64,000 nt of DNA, taken from Rhodospirillaceae bacterium. Its GTDB lineage: Bacteria; Pseudomonadota; Alphaproteobacteria; UBA8366; Aestuariispiraceae. The notes under the pieces were generated by a model. The model saw nothing but the letters and a program-made list of their open reading frames with translations. It had not been told where the DNA came from and did not search any database. The translations under genes were made by a program, and so were the position numbers. Shown piece after piece: positions 1-10,832 of this stretch; within the stretch, counting starts at the first letter, position 1, and each line of letters begins with the position of its first letter. Where the stretch lies: assembly GCA_002709955.1 (NCBI GenBank), contig PAQY01000017.1, positions 121,895 to 185,894 on the forward strand, in the 5' to 3' direction.

Positions 1-40
1 CTTCTGAGGCATTCGATTTATGTGCTTTCCCAGGCATCAT
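1..40 (-). CDS. 5' end of a CDS running off the left edge (begins MMPGKAHKSNASE...); product unknown, probably next gene of the aromatic-CoA operon
   Basis: ATG on the minus strand at 40 (or 37), open to the window edge, 3 nt after the stop of the enoyl-CoA hydratase ORF. Confidence 0.45.
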   Translation of the reverse strand, partial: MMPGKAHKSNASE

Positions 41-43
41 CGC

Positions 44-862
44 TTAATCCCCCTTAAAGTCGGGGCGTTGTTTCGCGACGAAGGCATCATAGGCGCGGCG
101 GAAGTCGCGGGTTTGCATACAGATCGCCTGTGCCTGTGCCTCTGCCTCAATGGCTTGATCCAGGGTCATTGACCATTCCTGGTTCAGCATGGTCTTGGTC
201 ATCATATGGCCAAAATTTGGACCAGCCGCGATGGATTGCGCCAGGGCAATGGCATCGGTTTCCAGCGCATCCGCGTCAACCAGACGGTTAAAGAAGCCCC
301 AGGCCAGGCCTTCTTCCCCCGACATGGAACGACCCGTGTACAGCAATTCTGCGGCCCGTCCCTGCCCGATGACACGGGGCAACATGGCACAGGCCCCCAT
401 ATCGCATCCCGCCAATCCAACACGGGTGAAGAGAAAGGCCGTCTTTGACGCATCGGTTCCCAGGCGCAGGTCGGAAAACAGGGCAACCATCGCACCAGCC
501 CCGACACAGATACCATCAATAGCGGCGATCACAGGCTGGGGACAGGCCTTCATCGCCTTGACCAGATCGCCGGTCATGCGCGTGAATTCCAGTAATCCTT
601 TCATGTCACGATCCAGCAGTGGTCCGATGATATCGTGAACATCGCCACCAGAGGAAAAGTTGCCCCCATTGGAGGCAAACACGACAGCCTTCACATCATC
701 GCAATAGGCAAGGTCGCGAAACGTGTCGCGCAATTCTGCATAGCTTTCAAAGGTCAGCGGGTTTTTGCGCTCTGGCCGGTTCAGGCGGATGATGGCGACA
801 TCCCCCTGCATCTCCCACAGGAAGTGTTTCGGTTTCAGGTCTTTCATGGCGGTCATTGTCAT
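44..862 (-). CDS. enoyl-CoA hydratase/isomerase family protein
   Basis: crotonase-type sequence ([30 protein letters not shown]); start overlaps upstream MarR stop (ATGA). Confidence 0.9.
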   Translation of the reverse strand: MTMTAMKDLKPKHFLWEMQGDVAIIRLNRPERKNPLTFESYAELRDTFRDLAYCDDVKAVVFASNGGNFSSGGDVHDIIGPLLDRDMKGLLEFTRMTGDLVKAMKACPQPVIAAIDGICVGAGAMVALFSDLRLGTDASKTAFLFTRVGLAGCDMGACAMLPRVIGQGRAAELLYTGRSMSGEEGLAWGFFNRLVDADALETDAIALAQSIAAGPNFGHMMTKTMLNQEWSMTLDQAIEAEAQAQAICMQTRDFRRAYDAFVAKQRPDFKGD

Positions 863-1404
863 TGATCCTTTTTCTTGCGCTTGGCCTGGCGGCTTTTTTG
901 CTGTTCAACCGTCTGGGCATCGCGCAGGCCTTGCAGCAGTTCCGTCAGGTGTTCAATTTCGTTCTGCGGGATCGGTTCCAAAAGCTCATTGATCCAGGCA
1001 TGATGCTCATCCGCCATATCAGAAAATGTGGATTGACCATCCGGGGTCAGCATCACAATCGCCGTGCGCCGGTCTGTGTCATGGGCGGACCGATTGACCA
1101 GTCCTTCTTCTACCAGCCGCTCCACGATGCCGGTTACATTGCCATTGGACACCATCAGGCTTTCCGAAAGTCGCGTCATCGTCATGCCGTCAGGATTTCG
1201 GAACAGCGCTGCCATCACATCGAACCGGGGCAGGGTGGCTTCAAATTCCGACTTAAACCGTTCCCGCAATGTGTTTTCGATATGCCGTGTGGTGCGCAGC
1301 ATATTGATCCACAGGCGCAGCCGCTTCTTGCGCATCAATTCTGCCTCGGACGGTCGTGGCGATTTTGACTGTTGTGCATGCACAGCGGTTGCGGGGTCGT
1401 GCAT
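859..1404 (-). CDS. MarR family transcriptional regulator
   Basis: winged-helix MarR pattern ([44 protein letters not shown]); start set just after the SDR stop. Confidence 0.88.
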   Translation of the reverse strand: MHDPATAVHAQQSKSPRPSEAELMRKKRLRLWINMLRTTRHIENTLRERFKSEFEATLPRFDVMAALFRNPDGMTMTRLSESLMVSNGNVTGIVERLVEEGLVNRSAHDTDRRTAIVMLTPDGQSTFSDMADEHHAWINELLEPIPQNEIEHLTELLQGLRDAQTVEQQKSRQAKRKKKDQ

Positions 1405-1406
1405 GG

Positions 1407-2168
1407 TCAGGTTTCTCCCCCGGACACGGAAATGGCCTGGCCTGTAATGCTGCGGGCCTGATCTGAACACAGCCACAGCGTTGTTTCAGCAACTTCTTCG
1501 GGTTGGATGAAACGGCCTTGCGGATTGGTCTTCAACAGGCTCGCCCGGGCTGCGTCTTCGTCGCGCCCGGTTTTTTCCATGATGTTTTTTATGGAATTCT
1601 GCAGCAAAGGCGTTTCGGTGAAGCCGGGACAGATCGCATTGACGGTAATGCCTTCCTTGGCGACTTCCAGGGCCAATGCCTTGGTTAAGCCGATGACGCC
1701 ATGTTTGGCGGCGCAATAGGGCGCGACATAGGCATAGCCTTTCAGGCCCGCTGTACTGGCAATGAAAATGATGCGACCCTGTTTGGAGTCTCGCATGGAA
1801 GCCAGTGCTTCCCTGGCGGTCAGAAAGGCCCCGGTCAGATTAACGGCCAGGCTGGATTGCCACAGCGCCATATCGGTTTTGCCGACAGGGGCACTTTTCG
1901 CCGCACCAGCATTGGCGACGGCGATTGTTACAGGCCCAAAGGTCTCCGCAGCGGCCGCAAAGAGGGCTGCAACAGACCCCTCGTCCGTAACATCGCATTG
2001 TATCGCCTGTGCCTTTGGCAATTGTTTGGCGAGATCCTGCAAGGGCGCAAGGCGACGCCCGGCGACCGTTATTGCTGCGCCAGCCTCTGACAGACAGCGC
2101 GCAATTGCGGCCCCGACGCCCGTTCCACCGCCGGTGATGAGTGCATGCTGTCCGTTGAGGTCTGTCAT
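1407..2168 (-). CDS. SDR family NAD(P)-dependent oxidoreductase (3-hydroxyacyl-CoA dehydrogenase-like)
   Basis: Rossmann TGGGTGVG motif, YxxxK (YCAAKHG), ENAICPGF-like tail. Confidence 0.9.
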   Translation of the reverse strand: MTDLNGQHALITGGGTGVGAAIARCLSEAGAAITVAGRRLAPLQDLAKQLPKAQAIQCDVTDEGSVAALFAAAAETFGPVTIAVANAGAAKSAPVGKTDMALWQSSLAVNLTGAFLTAREALASMRDSKQGRIIFIASTAGLKGYAYVAPYCAAKHGVIGLTKALALEVAKEGITVNAICPGFTETPLLQNSIKNIMEKTGRDEDAARASLLKTNPQGRFIQPEEVAETTLWLCSDQARSITGQAISVSGGET

Positions 2169-2182
2169 TCTGTCCTCTATCG

Positions 2183-4474
2183 CTAAACTTTGCCGGTCAT
2201 CACATCCTGTCGTGCGGCCAGGCGCGTCAACTGATCCCGACCGGCCTGATAGGGGGCAGGCCAGTCCTGCATGTCATAGCCCAGATCGGCGGCTGCATGC
2301 AGGGTCCAGTAAGGATCCGCCAAATGCGGTCTGGCCAGACAGCACAGGTCTGCGCGCCCCGCCATCAGGATGGAATTCAGGTGGTCTGGCTCATAGATAT
2401 TGCCGACCGCCATGGTGGCGATCCCGGCCTCGTTACGGATACGATCGGAAAACGGTGTCTGGAACATCCGCCCATAAACCGGCTGTGCCCGCTTGGAAGT
2501 CTGTCCGGCGGAAACATCAATGATGTCAACGCCTGCCTCTTTCAGTAGATGGGCAATTGCAACAGCGTCATCCGGGCCAATCCCCTCGCCTTCGACCCAA
2601 TCATTGGCGGAAATTCGAACGGACATTGGCTTGTCATCCGGCCAGACCTTGCGCACTGCATGGAAGATTTCCAGCGGGAAGCGCATGCGGTTTTCCAGGC
2701 TGCCGCCATACTCATCTTCGCGATGGTTGGTCAATGGGGTGATGAAGGCCGACAGCAGATAGCCATGGGCGAAATGCAGTTCCAGCAAATCAAAGCCCGC
2801 ACGATTGCCGCGCTCGGCAGCGGTGACGAATTGGTCACGAACCATCTCCATATCGGCGCGGGTCATTGCCTTGGGCGTTTGATTTTTCGCGGACCAGGGC
2901 TGGGCGGTGGGGGCCAGAATTTCCCAATTCCCATCTTTCAGCGGGGCGTCCATTTCTTCCCAACCGACTTGGGTCGATCCTTTGGGGCCGGAATGACCCA
3001 ATTGCAGGGCGATCCTGGCGGGGCTTTCCTGATGCACGAAATCAACGATCCGTTTCCAGGCGGCCTCCTGTTCGTCGGAATACAGACCGGGACAGCCGGG
3101 CGTAATGCGCCCTTCCGGCGACACGCAGGTCATTTCGGTATAGACCAGACCGGCCCCGCCCAGGGCGCGACTGGTGTAATGGGTGAAATGCCAATCGGTC
3201 GGCACCCCGTTGACGGCCTTGTATTGTGCCATGGGGGAGACAACGACGCGGTTCATCAATTCCATGCCGCGCAGCTTGAAGGGCACGAACATAGGGGGAC
3301 GGGCTGATTCAGGAGCCTTCCCGGTGGCGGATTTTTCAAACCATTTTTCGGCTTCTGCCAGCCATTTGGCATCTCTGGCGCGCAGATTTTCATGGCTGAT
3401 CCGCTGGGACCGGGTCAGCAGGGAATAGGCAAATTGCGTCGGGTCCAGATGCAGATAGCGTTCTACCTCCTCAAACCATTCGGTGGAATTGCGCGCCGCA
3501 GATTGCAGGCGCAGCACTTCCAGGCGACGGTCGGCCTCATACCGGGCGAAGGCGTCTTTCAGGCTGGGTTCGGAATGCACCATATCTGCCAGGGCAATGG
3601 CGCTTTCCAGCGCCAGCTTGGTCCCTGATCCGATGGAGAAATGGGCGGTCGCCGCCGCATCGCCCATCAGGACGATATTCTCATGGGACCAGGTTTCGCA
3701 CAGGACCCGATTGAAATTCAGCCAGGCAGAGCCGCGCAGATGCCGCGCATTGCTCATCAAACTGTGACCGCCCAGATATTTCTCAAAGACCTTCTCGCAG
3801 GTTGCGATGGTCTCGTCGGTGGTCATCGAATCGAAACCGAAATTCTTCCAGGTCTGTTCAGAACATTCCACGATGAAGGTCGCGGTTTCGGAATCGAACT
3901 GATAGGCATGGACCCAGATCCAGCCATGTTCCGTCTCTTCAAAGATGAAGGTAAATGCACCATCAAATTTCTGTTTGGTGCCCAGCCAGATGAACTTGCA
4001 GGCCCGGGTATCAATATCGGGCTTAAAGACATGTTCAAAGGTCTTGCGGGTCTTTGAATTGATGCCGTCGCACGCAATCACCAGATCATAATCGCGATAG
4101 GGGTCAATGGTGTCGATTTCAGTTTCAAACTGAACCTCGATGCCCAGGGCTGCTGCGCGGTCCTGCAGGATGTTCAACAGTTTGCGCCGTCCAATGCCAC
4201 AGAAACCGTGTCCACCGGATCGGATCACCGTATCGCGATAGTGAACCGCGACATCATCCCAATAGGAGAAATTGGCGCGGATTTCCGCCGCACTTTCCGC
4301 ATCATTTCGGGCAAGATTGTCCAATGTCTCATCCGACAGGACGACGCCCCATCCGAATGTGTCATAGGGTCGGTTACGCTCAATCACCACGATTTCATGA
4401 TCGGGGTTGCGCACCTTCATTGAGATCGCGAAGTAGAGACCGGCCGGACCGCCACCAAGACAAGCTACACGCAT
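2183..4474 (-). CDS. fused flavin monooxygenase / OYE-family FMN reductase: 2-aminobenzoyl-CoA monooxygenase/reductase or salicylyl-CoA 5-hydroxylase type
   Basis: N-terminal FAD domain ([31 protein letters not shown]) fused to OYE domain ([50 protein letters not shown]); start at MRVACLGGG after a GGGAGA SD. Confidence 0.88.
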   Translation of the reverse strand: MRVACLGGGPAGLYFAISMKVRNPDHEIVVIERNRPYDTFGWGVVLSDETLDNLARNDAESAAEIRANFSYWDDVAVHYRDTVIRSGGHGFCGIGRRKLLNILQDRAAALGIEVQFETEIDTIDPYRDYDLVIACDGINSKTRKTFEHVFKPDIDTRACKFIWLGTKQKFDGAFTFIFEETEHGWIWVHAYQFDSETATFIVECSEQTWKNFGFDSMTTDETIATCEKVFEKYLGGHSLMSNARHLRGSAWLNFNRVLCETWSHENIVLMGDAAATAHFSIGSGTKLALESAIALADMVHSEPSLKDAFARYEADRRLEVLRLQSAARNSTEWFEEVERYLHLDPTQFAYSLLTRSQRISHENLRARDAKWLAEAEKWFEKSATGKAPESARPPMFVPFKLRGMELMNRVVVSPMAQYKAVNGVPTDWHFTHYTSRALGGAGLVYTEMTCVSPEGRITPGCPGLYSDEQEAAWKRIVDFVHQESPARIALQLGHSGPKGSTQVGWEEMDAPLKDGNWEILAPTAQPWSAKNQTPKAMTRADMEMVRDQFVTAAERGNRAGFDLLELHFAHGYLLSAFITPLTNHREDEYGGSLENRMRFPLEIFHAVRKVWPDDKPMSVRISANDWVEGEGIGPDDAVAIAHLLKEAGVDIIDVSAGQTSKRAQPVYGRMFQTPFSDRIRNEAGIATMAVGNIYEPDHLNSILMAGRADLCCLARPHLADPYWTLHAAADLGYDMQDWPAPYQAGRDQLTRLAARQDVMTGKV

Positions 4475-4532
4475 CACGTTCTCTCCCATACACAAATTGC
4501 TAGGAACTGAGCGTGACGCAGGCAGAAATTTA

Positions 4533-4560
4533 TTTCAAGCTAAAAATATTTAAGCTTAAA
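4533..4560. promoter_or_regulatory. putative operator: TTTCAAGCTAAAA followed 15 bp on by the perfect palindrome TTTAAGCTTAAA
   Basis: palindrome upstream of the monooxygenase start; near-identical core recurs at 48808-48821. Confidence 0.5.
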
Positions 4561-4583
4561 ACAATTTTGAAGAGATACCGAAA

Positions 4584-5060
4584 TCAGGCCTTGCTGGTAT
4601 CGACAACCACCCGATTTCCAGAACTGTCGGTGCGATGATATTTGAAGGGGGTTTCTTTGAAGACCGTGGATTTCATTTCGTCGATCATCTGTTGTGCGCG
4701 TTGGCCCCCGGTCAGATCGACCACATCAATGATCCAATGGCGATCCCCGGATGTCCAATCCTGCGGGCGCATTCTGGTGGATCCCTGAAGCAATCTTTCT
4801 TCGGCATCCGCATTCAGCTTGGCCCACAGAACCAGGCCCATTGGCCGGCCGTTTTCGTCACGATAGATGCGGAACTGTTGTTTCATCACCGGGGTCATGA
4901 CCAACCATTCCAGATCCGCCATAAAGAAATAGCGATGCGATGGCGTCATGGAAAACAGCCAGCAAATCTCCCCCAATATCGATGCGACGGTTGGGGTGGC
5001 TTTCGCCGGTGCGGCTTTGTCAGAATTTGTGGTTGGTTCTGTCTCTTTCGCTTTCGCCAT
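4584..5060 (-). CDS. HlyC/RtxC-type toxin-activating lysine acyltransferase family protein
   Basis: DWTSGDRHWIIDVV matches the HlyC signature DWTSGDRKWFIDW; TPSHRYF matches the HlyC SPLHR catalytic-His context. Confidence 0.82.
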   Translation of the reverse strand: MAKAKETEPTTNSDKAAPAKATPTVASILGEICWLFSMTPSHRYFFMADLEWLVMTPVMKQQFRIYRDENGRPMGLVLWAKLNADAEERLLQGSTRMRPQDWTSGDRHWIIDVVDLTGGQRAQQMIDEMKSTVFKETPFKYHRTDSSGNRVVVDTSKA

Positions 5061-5242
5061 CTGTCACTCTCCCCCTGATTTTTATCGCACGACCTTGGCA
5101 AACCATACGCGCCTGGGCCTGGGACTCCAAGTGTTTTGCCCCGGCGGGAAAGAATGACCCGGATGCAGTATCCTTGTCTAGTCATCCCATCCAACAGTAT
5201 CGTCAGGCATAAATTATAAGACTGTGAACAGGAGAGACGCCC

Positions 5243-6547
5243 ATGGCCCTATCACCGTATTTTATGCCAACCGATACAGGCGACACTGCCTTCACGGTAG
5301 AAGCACCGAAAATCAAGTTTGGTGCCGGGTCCTTGCAGGAAATCGGGGGCGATGCCACAGCATTGGGCATGACACGCATCGCTGTGTTTTGTGATCGGGT
5401 GGTGAAAGATCTGCCTGCGCTGGCTACGGTGACTGCGGCCCTGCGGAAAGCGGGCTTGAGTTTTGAGGTCTATTCGGAAACGGAAGTCGAACCGACAGAT
5501 CGATCATTCAAGGCCGCGGCCGAGTTTGCGCGTCAGGGAAAATTTGATGGCTATATCTCTGTTGGCGGCGGATCGGTGATGGATACGGCCAAGGCCGCAA
5601 ATTTGTATGCGACCTATCCGGATGACTTTCTGGCCTATGTAAATGCGCCAGTGGGTCAGGCGAAACCGGTGCCCGGCCCTTTGAAGCCTCATATCGCCTG
5701 TCCCACCACTTTTGGCACTGCGTCTGAATGTACGGGTATCGCCATCTTTGATTTTCTGGAGATGGAGGCGAAAACGGGAATAGCAAATGCGCGCCTGCGC
5801 CCCAGTCTGGGAATATTGGACCCGACCAGTCTGACCAGCCTGCCGTCGCTGGTTTTGGCGGCCAATGGCTTTGATGTATTTTCCCATGCGTTTGAAAGTC
5901 TGACGGCGCGTCCCTTCACCCATCGTGCAAAGCCAGCCACGTCTTCTGCCAGGCCTTTGAGCCAGGGGGCAAATCCCTATTCTGATCTGGCCTGTCAGGA
6001 GGCGATACGCCTGGTCGGCGCCCATCTGGTGACGGCGGTCAATGATCCGTCGGATGAAGATTATGAGGCCTTGATGTTTGCCGGCATGCTGGCAGGGATC
6101 GGCTTTGGCAATGCGGGCTGTCACATTCCCCATGCAATGTCCTATGCGGTGGCGGGGCTGGTGCGGGATTATCAACCGCCCGGATGGCCATCCAACCATG
6201 CTATGGTGCCCCATGGAATTTCTGTCATTGTGAATGCCCCGGCGGTTTTCCGGTTCACAGGCCCGGCCTGTCCGGATCGCCATCTTTTGGGCGCACAGGC
6301 CATGGGTGCATCTGTTGAGGAACTGGCCGATCAAGCCACCGGCGATGCCCTGGCCACCCGAATCGAAGACATGATGCGCGCGACCGGCATTCCAAATGGC
6401 CTGAATGGTGTCGGTTATTCGATGGATGATTTGGACAATCTGGTATCAAAAGCGGCACCGCAAAGGCGATTGCTGGATAATGCGCCCCTGGCGATTGCTG
6501 AGACCGAACTTCGGCAGATTTTCACCGATGCGATGCACTATTGGTAA
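5243..6547 (+). CDS. iron-containing alcohol dehydrogenase, hydroxyacid-oxoacid transhydrogenase (ADHFE1)-like
   Basis: Fe-ADH motifs (GGGSVMDTAKA, PTTFGTASECT, GNAGCHIPHAMSY). Confidence 0.9.
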   Translation: MALSPYFMPTDTGDTAFTVEAPKIKFGAGSLQEIGGDATALGMTRIAVFCDRVVKDLPALATVTAALRKAGLSFEVYSETEVEPTDRSFKAAAEFARQGKFDGYISVGGGSVMDTAKAANLYATYPDDFLAYVNAPVGQAKPVPGPLKPHIACPTTFGTASECTGIAIFDFLEMEAKTGIANARLRPSLGILDPTSLTSLPSLVLAANGFDVFSHAFESLTARPFTHRAKPATSSARPLSQGANPYSDLACQEAIRLVGAHLVTAVNDPSDEDYEALMFAGMLAGIGFGNAGCHIPHAMSYAVAGLVRDYQPPGWPSNHAMVPHGISVIVNAPAVFRFTGPACPDRHLLGAQAMGASVEELADQATGDALATRIEDMMRATGIPNGLNGVGYSMDDLDNLVSKAAPQRRLLDNAPLAIAETELRQIFTDAMHYW

Positions 6548-6767
6548 ATTTCATGTGGTAAACATTGTCGCACTGGTGAAAAAACGACATTTGGACTCGT
6601 TTTGATTCCGGCTTAGATTCCAGGGCTTTGCGCGTGACGCACGGCTTTGCCTTTCAGCCATGCGTTATTTTTCTGTCAGATTTGTGAATGTGACAGTGGT
6701 TTTTCAAAATTGGCTGGGCTATATAAGGCCTCGATGAATGATCGATCATAATCATATGGATGGAAAA

Positions 6768-6938
6768 ATGAGCGATTCGAGCAAGAACAAAAAACCCGAG
6801 TCTGACCGTAAGTACGAAACCAAGACTCGGAAATGCCTGATGTGCCGTTCTGATTTCAAGAGCGCCTGGCCGGGAGAGCGCGTATGCTCTAACTGCAAGC
6901 AGACCAGCGCCTGGAACGAACCGTCCATCGCGGCGTAA
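6768..6938 (+). CDS. small zinc-ribbon-like protein (CLMC-x13-CSNC)
   Basis: two CxxC pairs; start MSDSSK; followed by a terminator. Confidence 0.7.
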   Translation: MSDSSKNKKPESDRKYETKTRKCLMCRSDFKSAWPGERVCSNCKQTSAWNEPSIAA

Positions 6939-6977
6939 TGACACTTTAATATACAGAGTGTTCAAATAGTTTGTGCG

Positions 6978-7003
6978 ACCGCCCTCCAAAAGAGGGCGGT
7001 TTC
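6978..7003 (+). terminator. rho-independent terminator
   Basis: ACCGCCCTC-caaaa-GAGGGCGGT-TT stem-loop. Confidence 0.75.
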
Positions 7004-7107
7004 GCATTTCTGACCCTATGACAGCGCTTGAATATCGACCGATCTGGGGTAACACTCCGGTCACCCGTCCGATGGGTTTGGCGGGCTAAGATAAGGAATC
7101 TTGCGTC

Positions 7108-7815
7108 ATGGTGGCACGTCCCGTCCTGGTCATTGGCAATCGTACTTATTCCAGCTGGTCCCTGCGGGGATGGCTGGTTATGGCCCAGGCAGGCCTGTCG
7201 TTTGACGAAGAGATGGTCTGGCTGGACATGCCCGATCATAAAACGGCGATGCGGGCCGCAACCGGCGGGGTCGGCACTGTTCCAACCTTACGGGTCGGGG
7301 ATGTGTGCATCGCTGATAGTCTGGCCATCGCTGAATATGCTGCGGAACTGGCCCCTGATGCAGGATTATGGCCCAAGGACCCGATGGACCGCGCCCTGGC
7401 CCGGTCCTTGGCCGCGCGCATGCATTCCGGTTTTACCAATCTGCGCCGGGAATGCCCGATGAATTTATCCAATCGGTTTGTTGATTTTAAACCAGATGAT
7501 GGTGTTCTGGCGGATCTTGCCGTTCTGCAGACGGCCTGGGCGGACTGTTTGAATCGCAGCGCTGGCCCCTTCCTGTTTGGGGGATTTGGGGCGGTGGATG
7601 CCTTTTTTGCGCCTGTGGCTATTCGGGTATATGGGTTCAACCTGCCCCTATCACCGGATTGTATGGCATATGTTGACGCATTGTTGGATCATCCCCTGGT
7701 GCAGCAATGGATCGCCGCGGCACGATTGGAACAGGATGTACAGCGCCCCAGGACGGATCGCCTGGCTTCAGGGGGCTTCACACCGGGCGATTGGCCCATC
7801 CTGCGGGACCGATAG
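7108..7815 (+). CDS. glutathione S-transferase family protein
   Basis: GST N-terminal thioredoxin fold (LVIGNRTYSSWSLRGWLVMAQAGL...TVPTLRVGD...IADSLAIAEYAAE). Confidence 0.88.
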   Translation: MVARPVLVIGNRTYSSWSLRGWLVMAQAGLSFDEEMVWLDMPDHKTAMRAATGGVGTVPTLRVGDVCIADSLAIAEYAAELAPDAGLWPKDPMDRALARSLAARMHSGFTNLRRECPMNLSNRFVDFKPDDGVLADLAVLQTAWADCLNRSAGPFLFGGFGAVDAFFAPVAIRVYGFNLPLSPDCMAYVDALLDHPLVQQWIAAARLEQDVQRPRTDRLASGGFTPGDWPILRDR

Positions 7816-7931
7816 TATCGAATTCGCATCGGGGCTTTAATTCAGCTTTGACCTGTCTGGATTTCTCGCTAGGCTTGGATCGTGTAACAGGGCTCAAACT
7901 TGACCCTGCGGAACTACCCAATGGAAGTTTT

Positions 7932-8468
7932 ATGAACGAGGATCTGCTTGGCTATAATGAAATGGTGGAACAGGCCATGCGCTCTGTGGTGCGCAAGGCG
8001 TTGGACCGTGCTGCCAAGGGGGGATTGCCCGGAAACCATCATTTCTACATCACCTTCCGCACAGAACATCCAGACGTGATGATCCCGAACCGTCTGAAGG
8101 CGCAGTATCCGGAAGAAATGACCATTGTCCTGCAGCACCAGTTCTGGGGGTTGCAGCCGGATGATGAAGGTTTTGATGTGGAGCTGAGTTTCAACCGTCA
8201 GCACGAACATCTGCGTATTCCCTATGCGGCGCTTGTCACCTTTGCCGACCCGTCCGTCAATTTCGGACTGCAATTCCATGTGGAAGTGGACGAGGACAAC
8301 GTGACCGTTGACCATCCCGAAGCCGCATCCGATGAAAAAGGCCCCAGCCGCGAGGAAATGAATTCGAATTCCAATGGTGGGGATACGGTCGCGGATGGTG
8401 AACCCCAGGAAGATGATGAATCCCGCACCGATAATGTCGTGACACTGGATTTCACCCGCAAAAAATAA
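7932..8468 (+). CDS. sspB: SspB-like ClpXP adaptor protein (alphaproteobacterial type)
   Basis: HHFYITFRTEHPDVMIPNRLKAQYPEEMTIVLQHQFWGL...FNRQHEHLRIPYAALVTFADPSVNFGLQF; start placed after GGAAG. Confidence 0.88.
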   Translation: MNEDLLGYNEMVEQAMRSVVRKALDRAAKGGLPGNHHFYITFRTEHPDVMIPNRLKAQYPEEMTIVLQHQFWGLQPDDEGFDVELSFNRQHEHLRIPYAALVTFADPSVNFGLQFHVEVDEDNVTVDHPEAASDEKGPSREEMNSNSNGGDTVADGEPQEDDESRTDNVVTLDFTRKK

Positions 8469-8525
8469 ACATCCGCATCTGTATAACGACCCATTTGCTC
8501 ATTCTGCTGTAAGAGGACCCATTCG

Positions 8526-10148
8526 ATGGTTGATCCCGCCTTTCTTGATATGCTGCCACTGGGCCCAGACACGACGACCTATCGCAAATTAAGCAGCGAT
8601 TTCGTATCAACCACACAGTTCCAAGGGGAAGAGATCATCACGGTCGACCCTGAAGGGTTGCGCCTGTTGTCGGAAGAAGCGTTTCGCGACATTAATCACT
8701 TGCTGCGGCCGGGCCATCTGGCGCAATTGGCGCAAATTCTGGATGACCCGGAAGCGTCCGACAATGATCGTTTCGTCGCCTATGACCTTCTGAAGAATGC
8801 CAATATTGCGGCGGGCGGTGTGCTGCCGATGTGCCAGGATACCGGCACCGCCATCGTGATGGGCAAGAAGGGGCGGCGTATCTGGACCAATGGAGAGGAT
8901 AAATCCGCGCTCTCCAAAGGGGTCCTGGATGCCTATAATCACAATAATCTTCGCTATAGTCAGGTTTCCCCGCTCTCCATGTTCGAAGAAAAGAACACCC
9001 GCAACAATCTGCCGGGCCAGATTGAGCTGTATGCGGAGGGGACTGAGGATGCCTATAAATTCCTGTTCGTTGCCAAGGGCGGCGGGTCTGCCAACAAGAC
9101 ATTCCTGTTTCAGGGCACCCCGTCCTTGTTGGAGCGTGAGCGTCTGATCAAATTCCTGGATGAGAAGATCCGGACCCTGGGAACGGCTGCCTGTCCGCCC
9201 TATCACTTGGCTGTCGTGATTGGCGGCACGTCTGCTGAATTTAATTTGAAAACAGTGAAGCTGGCCAGTTGCCGCTATCTTGACGGGCTGCCAACGCAGG
9301 GCGGTGAGGATGGTCATGGCTTCCGCGATCTGGAAATGGAAGCGGTTGTGCATGAATTGAGCCGCAATATGGGGATCGGGGCGCAATTCGGGGGCAAGTA
9401 TTTCTGTCACGATGTTCGGGTAATCCGCCTGCCGCGTCATGGGGCCAGCCTGCCTATCGGCATTGGCGTATCCTGTTCCGCAGATCGTCAGGCATTGGGT
9501 AAGATAACCAAGGACGGCGTGTTTCTGGAAGCGTTAGAGCGGGATCCAGCCCGGTTCCTTCCAGAAATTTCGGATGACAGTTTTTCCGGGGATGTCGTTG
9601 AAATTGATTTGTCGATGCCAATGCCGGACATGCTGGCCAAGCTGTCGCAATATCCAATCAAGACGCGCCTGTCCCTGACGGGAACCATCATCGTGGCGCG
9701 GGATGCCGCCCACAGCAAGCTGCGCGCCAGGCTGGATGCGGGCGAGGCGTTGCCGGATTATTTCAAAAATCACCCGATCTACTATGCCGGACCGGCGAAA
9801 ACACCGACAGGCTATGCCTCCGGCTCTTTCGGGCCGACAACGGCGGGGCGGATGGACAGTTTCGTGGATCAGTTCCAGGCTGCGGGCGGGTCTATGATCA
9901 TGCTGGCAAAGGGCAATCGGTCGCCCATCGTGCGCAAGGCATGTGCCGCCCATGGCGGGTTTTATCTGGGCTCTATTGGTGGCCCGGCGGCCCGGCTGGC
10001 GCAGGATTGTATCCGCAAAGTGGAAGTTGTCGAATATGAAGAGCTGGGCATGGAAGCGATCTGGCGCATTGAGGTCGAAAACTTCCCAGCCTTTATTGTC
10101 ATCGATGACAAGGGCAATGATTTCTTCAAGGATATGATGCCGGATTAA
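8526..10148 (+). CDS. class I (Fe-S) fumarate hydratase
   Basis: [65 protein letters not shown]. Confidence 0.93.
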   Translation: MVDPAFLDMLPLGPDTTTYRKLSSDFVSTTQFQGEEIITVDPEGLRLLSEEAFRDINHLLRPGHLAQLAQILDDPEASDNDRFVAYDLLKNANIAAGGVLPMCQDTGTAIVMGKKGRRIWTNGEDKSALSKGVLDAYNHNNLRYSQVSPLSMFEEKNTRNNLPGQIELYAEGTEDAYKFLFVAKGGGSANKTFLFQGTPSLLERERLIKFLDEKIRTLGTAACPPYHLAVVIGGTSAEFNLKTVKLASCRYLDGLPTQGGEDGHGFRDLEMEAVVHELSRNMGIGAQFGGKYFCHDVRVIRLPRHGASLPIGIGVSCSADRQALGKITKDGVFLEALERDPARFLPEISDDSFSGDVVEIDLSMPMPDMLAKLSQYPIKTRLSLTGTIIVARDAAHSKLRARLDAGEALPDYFKNHPIYYAGPAKTPTGYASGSFGPTTAGRMDSFVDQFQAAGGSMIMLAKGNRSPIVRKACAAHGGFYLGSIGGPAARLAQDCIRKVEVVEYEELGMEAIWRIEVENFPAFIVIDDKGNDFFKDMMPD

Positions 10149-10166
10149 CCAGCCCGTGATGGCCTG

Positions 10167-10823
10167 ATGACAGTCACCGAAGCGCCCCACTTTTTGGAAG
10201 ATGGCCCAGCCGATGCGCCTTGGCGGTTGGTGCTTGCCCATGGGGCCGGGGCCCCGATGGACAGCCCTGTAATGACGGCAATTGCCCAGGCCCTGGCACA
10301 ACAGGGTATTGCGGTCAGTCGATTTGAATTTCCCTATATGCGGACCCGCCGCCTTGAAGGGGGGCGTCGTCCCCCGGATCGTGCCCCGAAACTGATCACG
10401 GCCTGGCGCGGGACATTGGCCGCCGTGGCATCACAGTATCCAAATCAGCGCTTTGCGATTGGTGGGAAATCCATGGGGGGTCGAATGGCGACCCTGTTGG
10501 CCGCAGAACCGGATGCGCCCTCACCAATTGGAGCCATCGTGACCTTGGGATACCCTTTTCATCCACCCGGAAAGCCTGACAGATTGCGGGTTGATCATTT
10601 TCCGGCATTGGATGCTGTTCCAATTTTAATGGTTCAGGGAACCAGAGACCCCTTTGGGGGCCTTGCGGACGTGCCGTCCTATCGCTTGCCAGCGCGTGCC
10701 ATTCTGCATTGGGTGGAAGACGGCGATCACGATCTGAAACCGCGCAAGGCGTCGGGTCGAACCCACACGCAAGCCATTACAGAGCTTGCGAAATCTATAT
10801 CAGAATTCCTGGGCGGGCTTTAG
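10167..10823 (+). CDS. alpha/beta hydrolase family protein (KANL3/Tex30-like)
   Basis: LAHGAGAPMDSP, GGKSMGGRMA nucleophile elbow, LMVQGTRDPFG. Confidence 0.85.
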   Translation: MTVTEAPHFLEDGPADAPWRLVLAHGAGAPMDSPVMTAIAQALAQQGIAVSRFEFPYMRTRRLEGGRRPPDRAPKLITAWRGTLAAVASQYPNQRFAIGGKSMGGRMATLLAAEPDAPSPIGAIVTLGYPFHPPGKPDRLRVDHFPALDAVPILMVQGTRDPFGGLADVPSYRLPARAILHWVEDGDHDLKPRKASGRTHTQAITELAKSISEFLGGL

Positions 10824-10832
10824 CACAAAGCC

